Of a stretch of 64,000 nt of DNA, positions 36,108 to 43,933 are shown one piece after another. The stretch comes from Parasedimentitalea huanghaiensis (GTDB lineage: Bacteria > Pseudomonadota > Alphaproteobacteria > Rhodobacterales > Rhodobacteraceae): NCBI RefSeq assembly GCF_009753675.1, contig NZ_WQLV01000007.1:1-64000 (forward strand). Direction: 5' to 3'. The notes beneath the pieces are model-generated. The model saw only the letters and a list, made by a program, of their open reading frames with translations, did no database searches and was not told the origin of the DNA. Within the stretch, counting starts at the first letter, position 1. Each line of letters starts with the position of its first letter. A program made the position numbers and the translations under genes.

Positions 36108-37441
36108 CAGTATGCCTCCTCTTGCTGACAGGCGGTTAGACTGGCGGCAGGGCCAAAGGAACCACCACCCAATTGGACGTCCACATGAGATGCCCCCTCA
36201 GGCCACAGCCCTGACATCGGCATGTAGAACCGCCCAGTCAGAACCTGATCAGGAGTGCGGTAGACTGTTCGGGCACGAACACTCTTGTTCCGGGCGGCAA
36301 AAATAAAGCGAGCCGCTTGTACCTGAACGCCATCATTATCGAAGAACAAGGTGTAGCGTTTGGCTGGATCAAGGCCGCTCAGATCCGCCTGAAAAACCTT
36401 GCGGCCCTTATCAAACCGCAAAGGTAAGACAATCTCGCATCTCGGCCCGGCTGCTGTAATCAATTCCCGCAGGGGTTGCTCTCCAAATTCACCAGAGTTT
36501 ATCCAAATGGGCTGTTCCCAAATTAGAAATAACGGCCTGTTGGCCTGAAACTGTTGTGAAGTCAGATAGGCGGTCATCGCCGCCAGGGAGCCACCTTTGG
36601 CAAGGCTGTAGTGACCAGCGGACAGGCCGGTGGCCTCTTGCAAATGATGCGCAAAACCCAATGTCGATCCACCAGTCATCTCTGAACTGACCACTGCAAC
36701 TTCAATGGGCGCAACCGAGTTGAACAGATCCTGCGGGGCCGCCCCTTGACGCATCAGAACTTGATCAAATGTCAAACCAGGCAGGTCTTTTTCGCAATGA
36801 TCTTGCAAATCAAGGCGCCTGTCTGAGTGCATAGCTGCTTTACCACTAAGCCCGCTGAGAAACGCCGTTTGTGGCAATGCAGCATACCCGGGCGATCCTG
36901 CAACCATTTCCGCCGCAGCCCGCACCATGGTGCGCACACCGTGCGAGTTCAACCGCGGGTCAGGTCCAAAAAATACCGGGGCATCCATAGCAGCGCGCGC
37001 CAGGATATGACGGACATTTGGAGCAGCCACCCCATGGTGATTCAAGCGCTGAATGTTCTCATCATAGACCGTAGCAGCAATATCAATGTCAAAGCCCAAA
37101 TCAACTGCGGCCCAAGGTAAATTTTGAGGTTGTCCCAGGGCCTTAGTTGGCGTCGCCAGATAGATTAACGTTGTTCCCTGTGCTGCGAGAGTGTCAGACA
37201 GTTCCGCAAGGTCTTGGGCAATTTCTTCGGTGATCTCATGTGACATCATCAGGTCAGGAGACACGCTGTAGAACATGCCCTGCGATCCTTCCACACTCGG
37301 GCTGGTTCCTGAGTTCATCAGCCCAGAACAAGCATATTCAGAGCTTTGCGCGGCCAGAGGTGCGCCGAATAGCGAAAGCAACAACGCAGCGCACTGAGCC
37401 CGTGCGTTACATTTGAAAAATTTGACCATGTTGCCCGTCAT
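36107..37441 (-). CDS. algX: AlgX/AlgJ-like periplasmic protein with degenerate acetyltransferase motif
   Basis: A 444-residue exported protein (signal peptide about 12-31). The N-terminal half has the SGNH-hydrolase-like fold of AlgX/AlgJ (LIYLATPTKALG, then VAVVSSEMTGGSTLGFAHHL). The C-terminal half looks like the carbohydrate-binding module of AlgX. The DxHWxxxG motif that carries two of the three catalytic residues reads DPRLNSHG (161-168): Asp and Gly remain at the right spacing, but His is Arg163 and Trp is Leu164. In AlgX the enzyme O-acetylates the polymer. Here I infer a polymer-binding scaffold. It shares one base with the AlgK-like gene. Confidence 0.72.
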   Translation of the reverse strand: MTGNMVKFFKCNARAQCAALLLSLFGAPLAAQSSEYACSGLMNSGTSPSVEGSQGMFYSVSPDLMMSHEITEEIAQDLAELSDTLAAQGTTLIYLATPTKALGQPQNLPWAAVDLGFDIDIAATVYDENIQRLNHHGVAAPNVRHILARAAMDAPVFFGPDPRLNSHGVRTMVRAAAEMVAGSPGYAALPQTAFLSGLSGKAAMHSDRRLDLQDHCEKDLPGLTFDQVLMRQGAAPQDLFNSVAPIEVAVVSSEMTGGSTLGFAHHLQEATGLSAGHYSLAKGGSLAAMTAYLTSQQFQANRPLFLIWEQPIWINSGEFGEQPLRELITAAGPRCEIVLPLRFDKGRKVFQADLSGLDPAKRYTLFFDNDGVQVQAARFIFAARNKSVRARTVYRTPDQVLTGRFYMPMSGLWPEGASHVDVQLGGGSFGPAASLTACQQEEAY

Positions 37442-37474
37442 AAGCTAGCCCCTGCTGCCCTGTTATTCTTTAAG

Positions 37475-38233
37475 CTATTCATTAGCTGCGTATGTCTTGT
37501 CCATGAGCGCCACCAGATTCTGAGCTGACGTCATGATACCCAGATGCGATGACGTCTGCGCACGCTGCAAATAGGACCTCGCCCAGCCTTGCTGTTCTTT
37601 AGTGAGGTTAACTTGCTCCAAAAGAGCCACCGCCAAGCGCAACTCGACCCTGCCATCACCATTGCGTTGGCTTTGTTCTAGGATTTTGTCTCTTGTACTT
37701 TCACTGAGCTCACCGAACAGCTTGCCCTTACCATTGAATTCAATGACCGCATCCAGGGCCAGTGTATTTCCGGCCCAAGCATACGGATAAAGCACCTGAA
37801 TATACTTTCGAAGACGGTCGCGTGGCTCTGTGGCTGGATCAAGGCGCATCATCGCCTTGATCATGTCGGGCAACGTCCAGACCCGCCCGGTGCCCACCGC
37901 AATTGCGCTGTAATAGGCCACGTCTGACGGCGTGTTCACCGTCGCGCCGGCGGAGATCAGGCGACGCGCATAGGTCTGAGCCGCCAGTCCATAGCCGGCC
38001 TCACTCAGTTTTATCAGATTAGCGTCGCTTACAGGTTGATGTGCATGCAGCTGCTGACGCGCAGCGACCAGCGATGGCGACAACCCCTTCATGCTGAGAG
38101 GATCAGGTGTAATCGTGACGCTGATCCGCGAGGCCTTGGTATCGTCTGCAAACGGCAGCGGCATGTTTTGCGCGACTGCTGCCGTGGCGCAAAACACCCA
38201 AAGGCCTAGAAAAAAGCGTAATATCATGATCAT
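37475..38233 (-). CDS. Periplasmic TPR-like helical protein of the alginate-like operon
   Basis: A 252-residue exported protein (signal peptide about 1-21, cleavage after AAVA before QNMPL). The rest is predicted helical with Sel1/TPR-like spacing (DANLIKLSEAGYGLAAQTYA, RVELRLAVALLEQVNLTKEQ). It overlaps the AlgG-like gene by four bases (ATGA). No specific family is recognised. It may complement the AlgK-like protein in the periplasmic complex. It is not AlgF by any motif I can see. Confidence 0.72.
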   Translation of the reverse strand: MIMILRFFLGLWVFCATAAVAQNMPLPFADDTKASRISVTITPDPLSMKGLSPSLVAARQQLHAHQPVSDANLIKLSEAGYGLAAQTYARRLISAGATVNTPSDVAYYSAIAVGTGRVWTLPDMIKAMMRLDPATEPRDRLRKYIQVLYPYAWAGNTLALDAVIEFNGKGKLFGELSESTRDKILEQSQRNGDGRVELRLAVALLEQVNLTKEQQGWARSYLQRAQTSSHLGIMTSAQNLVALMDKTYAANE

Positions 38234-39777
38234 GACTCACATTCAGCCAAGCCAACCTGCACAGGGTATTGGGTACCACCGGCTGACATCAGCATCGGAG
38301 TCTCGCCGCTCAAATTAGTGGCGACAGCTCTGTTTTGCAGCGCAATATCACCGTCAATCAAACGTGGAAGTTGATCTGACAAGTCGTTTCCTACTAGCAT
38401 AAGCTGTCCACCTGTGGCCGTAGATAGCCCTGCTTTGTTCTGGCGCAGAGTATTGTCTGAAACATAGGTCACTGCATCTCTAGGCTGATCTGAAACCCAA
38501 ATCCCAGCGCTACGGCTTCCACTGATTTTATTTGCCTGAACCGTAGTTTGGCTACTGGAGCGAATATCAACCCCCTTTTGGCGGCTGTTCAGAATCACAT
38601 TGTCGCGTACAACAGCACAATTTGAGCTGGAAATTTTGATTGCACCGCCGCTGCGCCGCCAAATCACATTCCCCGACACCAGGACGTGATTGCTTTGGCC
38701 CTGCACCAAAATGCCAGAGCGGTCACCTTGTAGCAGAACATTCCCCTGGAGAGTGCTGTGGTCGGACCCGCGCAAAACCCGTATCGCATTTGTCGGACCC
38801 GAACCAAAAAACAGGTTACCCTGTACATTGGTACCCAACGAGGTCGACAGCAGCAAAGCATTGTTACGCATATTATAAAACTGGCTACCAGAGACCTCAC
38901 CACCAGATATCCCAGTCAATGACACCGTCTGCACATCATCAAAATAAGTATCTGTGATCCACGTTTCCCCGACCGTTGGCAAAAGCGGATGAGCCACAAC
39001 CGACAGGCCGGAAAACTTTGGTGACTTGCCAAAGCCAAGTCCCTGAAAGACAGCCTTGTCAACTTGCAGTGCACCACCACCACCGATGGTGAAAAAGGGA
39101 ACAAAATCCCCGCTGCTTGGAGAGGCTTCCCCAACAACGCTAACGCGACTGCCGGTTATCTCCACGCGGCCAAAGCTGATGATAAACGCCCCATCCCCAC
39201 GGCTAAGTTGCAGATGGTCTTCTGGGCCCAACTGCAACACCGTGTCATCCCAGAGAATGACCGGAACCCGCAAAGTGTTGTTCCTTGGCTGCATTTGGGC
39301 TTGTGGAAAAGTTTGTGCCTGGCTGGCACGGATGTGGTCCAGCGTCACCAATCCGGAGCGAAATGTCAGTGCCTGGGTTCTTTCACCTGGATGTGCGTTC
39401 AAGACATCAAGATTATCTTGCCCACCGTGCACCTGCGTCAGCAGCGCCAGCGCTGTGCGAAAATCTTCAACGCTTGTGTTGGCCAACTGGGTCGGAGAAT
39501 CTGTGGTTTTTACGCCAGTCACTGGGATTTGGTACGAAGATGGCAAGTCTGGTGTCAGGCCCGACAATCCAGTGCGATGCATCAACTGCCCCAAGGGCAA
39601 ACGCAAGGTAGCTCTGTCCTGAACCAAGAAATCGGACAGCTCGGTCAGTTGCTGATCTAGTTTCGTCAAATCAGAGTTGGGCCCAGCCCAAGAGGGGCTG
39701 GGCACCAGAAAGGAGACACAGAACATCAACGCAACCCAAAGAGCCCGGATCTGTATTTGTACCTGCCTGTCAGCCAT
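38230..39777 (-). CDS. algG: AlgG-like right-handed beta-helix protein (mannuronan C5-epimerase family)
   Basis: A 515-residue exported protein (signal peptide about 1-31, cleavage after SPSWA). Residues about 250-450 are rows of NOS/PbH1-type beta-helix repeats (STLQGNVLLQGDRSGILVQG, CAVVRDNVILNSRQKGVDIR), as in AlgG. AlgG converts mannuronate to guluronate in the polymer and also shelters it in the periplasm. The catalytic DPHD motif is not visible; the aligned region reads RVLRGSDHSTLQGN. I infer a chaperone-like role or a changed activity. It overlaps both neighbours (eight bases with the AlgA-like gene, four with the TPR gene). Confidence 0.75.
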   Translation of the reverse strand: MADRQVQIQIRALWVALMFCVSFLVPSPSWAGPNSDLTKLDQQLTELSDFLVQDRATLRLPLGQLMHRTGLSGLTPDLPSSYQIPVTGVKTTDSPTQLANTSVEDFRTALALLTQVHGGQDNLDVLNAHPGERTQALTFRSGLVTLDHIRASQAQTFPQAQMQPRNNTLRVPVILWDDTVLQLGPEDHLQLSRGDGAFIISFGRVEITGSRVSVVGEASPSSGDFVPFFTIGGGGALQVDKAVFQGLGFGKSPKFSGLSVVAHPLLPTVGETWITDTYFDDVQTVSLTGISGGEVSGSQFYNMRNNALLLSTSLGTNVQGNLFFGSGPTNAIRVLRGSDHSTLQGNVLLQGDRSGILVQGQSNHVLVSGNVIWRRSGGAIKISSSNCAVVRDNVILNSRQKGVDIRSSSQTTVQANKISGSRSAGIWVSDQPRDAVTYVSDNTLRQNKAGLSTATGGQLMLVGNDLSDQLPRLIDGDIALQNRAVATNLSGETPMLMSAGGTQYPVQVGLAECES

Positions 39778-41191
39778 TGATCACAATAGGCTCGTTTTGC
39801 TTATCTAAGTCCGCATTTTCCAGCGTCACAAACAGGAGTTCCGCAGTGGTATCGCCACTGTTAAGGATGCGAACACTACCGGCCTCATCTGCATAGATAC
39901 GCCCGCCTTCCACCGCTGCCTTGCTCCAGTCTGGGCCTGTGGCATGAACGGTCCCCTGAACCACAATGACCTGCTGGCTGCGCGAGCCACGGTCGAGCAA
40001 AATCGTCCGCCCCACTTCGATTTCGGCGGTTCCCAGGTGAAACCGGTCTGTTTCGACTATCTTTTCCAGTTGGTCTTGTTTGTGGAACGGCACCATGGTC
40101 GGAGTGGAATTGACGTGAACTTCTGCCTCGGAGCGCTTGCTGGCTTTGAGCAGATCAACAACCGCTTTGACGTTCTGGGTTTCATCCATTTTTGCCACAA
40201 GCAGTGCGTCTGGCGTGTCGATGACAATGATATCGCTCAGTCCGACCACACTGACCAAACGAGTATCGGTAGAGACCATCGTGTTTATCGAATTCAGCGC
40301 GACAACATCGCCTTGCAGGACATTGCCATCTTTGTCGGGCTGCGAAATATTGTACATCGCCAACCAGCTGCCTACGTCATTCCACGACACATCCAAAGGC
40401 GCCAGAGCGATACGGTCTGTTTGTTCAAACACTACACTTTCGGTGGGCTGGGCAGCGGATTCGGCGAATTCTGCCTCGTCGAGATACAAGGCTTCGGGCG
40501 TATCAGAACCAAAGTCCACAGAGGCACTCACGTGGCCCGCGGTCGTTGGATCAAATTTCTGGTATTCTTCGATGATAGTTTTGGCGGAAAACATCGACAG
40601 TCCTGACGCCCAATAGGCCGACTTACTGTCAATCAATGCCTGAGCTTCCTCCTGCGGAGGTTTTTCGACAAAGCCGCCAACCTGTCGAACTGTGTCAAAC
40701 CCAGCCAAAGGTCCGGCATCGGTGATGTAACCAAACCCGGTTTCCGCATAACGCGGCGGAATACCGAAGGTGATGATATGACCAGCCTGAGCCGCTGGAA
40801 TGCACGCCTCGATTGTTTCCGTCAAACGACCTTCAATCACGTGATCCGCAGGGATCACGACAAATAAGGCGTCTGGATCTTTGCGCGCAATAGCATGGGC
40901 AGCCGCGAGGACAGCTGGACCGGTGTTGCGTCCAACGGGTTCGCAAATTATCTGCGCCTTGGACTGAATTTCACGCAGTTGTTTCACCACGGTGCCACGA
41001 TGAATGCCACCGGTGACAATCACAGGATCCTGGTAAACTGGCCCGCGATGGCGTTGCACGGCGACCTGGAAAAAGGTCATCGACTCAGGGCCGCTGATTT
41101 TTTGGAACTGCTTGGGGCTTTGAGTTCGTGACAAAGGCCAAAGGCGGGTGCCTTTTCCGCCGCAGATGATCAGTGGATAAATCGTGGTCAT
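39770..41191 (-). CDS. algA: Mannose-1-phosphate guanylyltransferase (AlgA/ManC-like) with degenerate isomerase domain
   Basis: A 473-residue cytosolic enzyme making GDP-mannose, the precursor for the polymer. The nucleotidyltransferase motif is CGGKGTRLWPLSRTQSPKQF (10-29), followed by typical blocks (VIPADHVI, FVEKPP, WNDVGSW). The C-terminal cupin-like region keeps the fold (RTILLDRGSRSQQVIVVQGT), but the QMHHHRxEHW zinc motif of bifunctional AlgA/ManC is absent. It is therefore probably a guanylyltransferase without phosphomannose isomerase activity. The start at 41191 has GAGAGG nine bases upstream; a TTG-type start at 41218 is rejected. Confidence 0.88.
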   Translation of the reverse strand: MTTIYPLIICGGKGTRLWPLSRTQSPKQFQKISGPESMTFFQVAVQRHRGPVYQDPVIVTGGIHRGTVVKQLREIQSKAQIICEPVGRNTGPAVLAAAHAIARKDPDALFVVIPADHVIEGRLTETIEACIPAAQAGHIITFGIPPRYAETGFGYITDAGPLAGFDTVRQVGGFVEKPPQEEAQALIDSKSAYWASGLSMFSAKTIIEEYQKFDPTTAGHVSASVDFGSDTPEALYLDEAEFAESAAQPTESVVFEQTDRIALAPLDVSWNDVGSWLAMYNISQPDKDGNVLQGDVVALNSINTMVSTDTRLVSVVGLSDIIVIDTPDALLVAKMDETQNVKAVVDLLKASKRSEAEVHVNSTPTMVPFHKQDQLEKIVETDRFHLGTAEIEVGRTILLDRGSRSQQVIVVQGTVHATGPDWSKAAVEGGRIYADEAGSVRILNSGDTTAELLFVTLENADLDKQNEPIVING

Positions 41192-41214
41192 TGTAATTGC
41201 CTCTCGCTTCAATC

Positions 41215-42426
41215 TCAAAGGCCCAACAGGCCCTTCGACAGCCGCAATCTTGCGGATTTGCCGATATCCTTTGTTGTCAAAGCACCCTCTTCAGAAACAA
41301 GTTCGACAGGGACAAAAACGTCACCACGCAGGCTCGCTGCTGTGGTTGCCTCACTGGCGATAACCTCGACAGGAATGCTTCTCCCGTCATTGAGATCCAT
41401 ATGAACCTGATCTCCGTTCATCGCCCGATTCAGCCCTTCTATGCTCATCAGAGTCTGTGCTCTGATTAATGAAGTATTAACATAAATTGTCAGAATTAAG
41501 TCCGTTTGAAGGACAGTTGTGCCATCTGAAATTCCTTTTGTAACAACCACTTCACAGTCACATGGCATCGTGAAGTTCAATACATTGCCGGTATTGGCGT
41601 TAACCGAATACAGCACCTCTCCCTTGGCGGCGTTAGGATTTAGGTAAGAAATTTGCCCGGCGGCTGTAGCGCGCATTTTTTGACCGGCTCGCTCCACAAA
41701 CACCGGATGCATTTCGTAACTCGTTGAATAGCGTTGAAGTAGCACACTGCCTGCTACAATAATTAGCAAAACCGACAACGCGGCCACACCAAGTGAGCGC
41801 ACCCGGTTCATGAGTGAATGCCCCCTCGCCTCACCCTTTGGCTTTTTGGGTGCGGTCGGCCCAGTATAGCTGATCATACCGTCTACGGATACAAAATCCC
41901 CGCCAATATGGCTGTTCACTATATAGCGTAGCTGCGGCAGGTGCCCGCCGGTGGGATCTGTAAACTGAAAGACTGATTTGCCCTGAACGTCTTCACTAAT
42001 CACCATAACTTCGGGATGCAACGAGAGTACAAAGCTCTCGAATGCAAAGTTGATAATAGCGATATGCCGCGTGCCGTTCCCCAGCATCCCACCTTCTGTC
42101 GCCTGTGCATGGATCTGCATAAGCGAGATACTGTCACCGGTATATCGTTGCCCGGCGACAGTCACCGAATACGGAATTTTCAACAGTGGATGCTCATCAT
42201 CGTAGCCAAAATCTACCGGTAAAGGCTGGCTCTGTGTTGTGCCTGACGGGGATTGAGGTTCGCGATGAACTGGCTGGGGTGCAGGTTCCGGGGGACTGGC
42301 TTCGCCCGGGTTGTAGTTCTTGCTCATACTGGCAGTCCGCTGGACAAGAGGACGACGGGCTTCGGCCCGTGGTTCGGGTGTTTCAGGCTTGTCAGAGGGA
42401 GCCAGTCGAAAAAGGTTGTTGTCCAT
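41215..42426 (-). CDS. alg44: Alg44-like membrane-fusion protein with degenerate PilZ domain
   Basis: A 403-residue inner-membrane protein. About 70 proline-rich residues precede a cytoplasmic PilZ-like domain (about 80-190). One membrane helix follows (211-230, SLGVAALSVLLIIVAGSVLL), then a periplasmic HlyD-like barrel (about 235-400). This is the Alg44 architecture. In Alg44 the PilZ domain binds c-di-GMP through an RxxxR motif and a D/NxSxxG motif and switches on Alg8. Here the second motif reads DSISLMQ (98-104), and no RxxxR precedes it; the place holds HPLLKIPYSV. Control by c-di-GMP is therefore doubtful. It follows alg8 after 21 bases. Confidence 0.85.
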   Translation of the reverse strand: MDNNLFRLAPSDKPETPEPRAEARRPLVQRTASMSKNYNPGEASPPEPAPQPVHREPQSPSGTTQSQPLPVDFGYDDEHPLLKIPYSVTVAGQRYTGDSISLMQIHAQATEGGMLGNGTRHIAIINFAFESFVLSLHPEVMVISEDVQGKSVFQFTDPTGGHLPQLRYIVNSHIGGDFVSVDGMISYTGPTAPKKPKGEARGHSLMNRVRSLGVAALSVLLIIVAGSVLLQRYSTSYEMHPVFVERAGQKMRATAAGQISYLNPNAAKGEVLYSVNANTGNVLNFTMPCDCEVVVTKGISDGTTVLQTDLILTIYVNTSLIRAQTLMSIEGLNRAMNGDQVHMDLNDGRSIPVEVIASEATTAASLRGDVFVPVELVSEEGALTTKDIGKSARLRLSKGLLGL

Positions 42427-42447
42427 AAGGGTACCTCGTCGTGCCTA

Positions 42448-43926
42448 TTAGAGAGTGTTCAGAAACATTACGGCGATGGTCAGCCATGACAGGGCAAGCG
42501 CGTGGTGAGCAAAGGATTCCCAAGCTTTGACACGGTCCTGCAGGGCCATAGCCTTGCCCGAACCGCCGCTGCCTTGCCGCGTCCATTTCTGTTTATCCAG
42601 TCGAAAAAGAACAAAAGTTTTGATGATGGCCCCAGCAACCTGCCCGAAATACAAGATCGGGGGATGAGTGATGGGGAACCATTCTTTGTTAAACAGGGCG
42701 ATAAAGATACAAAACATATAGCGGGTCGCCATAACCCAAGCGATGTAGAGTGGGATCACCGAAAGCGAAACTGTTGCCGCCGCTACAATAACTGAGATCG
42801 GGCCAACAAGTGTGGTCCACATAGAAACCCGCTGATCAAGGATCGACCACCAGGTAAAAAATCCGATTTTGCGCGGATCTTCACGAAGTGCCCGACCATT
42901 TGTGCGCATCATATTGCCAAACCATCGGATCATCAGCGTTTTGGCACTGTCATAAAACGTGTCACGCGGTTGGTCTTCCGCGGATTGTGACTGGATATCG
43001 GGCATATAGGCCATCTGATATCCATTACGAAGTAGCCAATACCAAGTGGATTTGTCATCACCGGTTAGGAAATTCACCCGACCAAGACGCCAATGATCAA
43101 GAAAGTCAAAACCAACACCTTTGATAAAGCCTGGATCTGTCGCAAGGGAAGCGCGAAACACTGACATACGCCCCGTCAGCGTCAGCACCCGGTTGCCCAG
43201 TCCCATTGAACACATCATCACCTGACGCTGGTTGAAGCGCAGTGTGAACCAGTCTTTGAACAGATTCTGTTTGTCGATGATTGCGGCCTCATCGGTGGTC
43301 AGCGCCCCCATGCGCGGATCCGAAAAGAAAGGAGCCGCTTGGGCCCAGATATCAACCGGCACCACAGTATCCCCATCGACAAACACCATAATGTCATCTT
43401 TGGTCGGGGCCTTATCAGCCAAGATGCGTAAAGCCTTCTCCATGGCGTCACGTTTACCGCTGGATTTGATTCGATCGATAACCAGTTCGACATTGCTCAT
43501 ATCGAACTTCGAAGACGCATAGAGCTGCTGGATCAGACGCTCATCTTTACCGTCCACAACTGAGGCCACAATCGTCGCGCCATCGCGAGCTTTTGACGCT
43601 GCCTCAAACAAACGACGATAAACCATGATCGTCACTTCGTTATCGACCATATAGCTGGTCAGCATAAAGTAGCAGTGCGATTTAACGTTGCTGGCCCAAA
43701 AACGCCTGTGGTGACGCCGCTTCCAGATTGGATAGGCAATGCGGCGAAAAAAAACGGCCCGACCAAAATTGGTCACCGCCCAAGTATAGCGCCAAGTCCC
43801 CAAAAAGCCGACGATGAACACCGCATTAGATGCGTGATGCAACTCCCCCAGGAAACCCTGGGGGACAACGGCCACCAACAAATAGATGACCGCAAAATAC
43901 GCCGTATGAGTAAGGACCATTGTCAT
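42448..43926 (-). CDS. alg8: Alginate-type polymerase, family 2 glycosyltransferase (Alg8-like)
   Basis: A 492-residue inner-membrane polymerase that links mannuronate units from GDP-mannuronate in alginate producers. N-terminal helices (about 6-24 and 33-50) precede the GT domain. It has a VDGDT metal site (183-187), TGDDKSTW (288-295) and QRVSMW. C-terminal helices lie around 375-450 and 468-490. All catalytic signatures look intact, unlike many partners in this operon. It lies seven bases after algD and before alg44. Confidence 0.9.
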   Translation of the reverse strand: MTMVLTHTAYFAVIYLLVAVVPQGFLGELHHASNAVFIVGFLGTWRYTWAVTNFGRAVFFRRIAYPIWKRRHHRRFWASNVKSHCYFMLTSYMVDNEVTIMVYRRLFEAASKARDGATIVASVVDGKDERLIQQLYASSKFDMSNVELVIDRIKSSGKRDAMEKALRILADKAPTKDDIMVFVDGDTVVPVDIWAQAAPFFSDPRMGALTTDEAAIIDKQNLFKDWFTLRFNQRQVMMCSMGLGNRVLTLTGRMSVFRASLATDPGFIKGVGFDFLDHWRLGRVNFLTGDDKSTWYWLLRNGYQMAYMPDIQSQSAEDQPRDTFYDSAKTLMIRWFGNMMRTNGRALREDPRKIGFFTWWSILDQRVSMWTTLVGPISVIVAAATVSLSVIPLYIAWVMATRYMFCIFIALFNKEWFPITHPPILYFGQVAGAIIKTFVLFRLDKQKWTRQGSGGSGKAMALQDRVKAWESFAHHALALSWLTIAVMFLNTL

Positions 43927-43933
43927 TGCGGTT

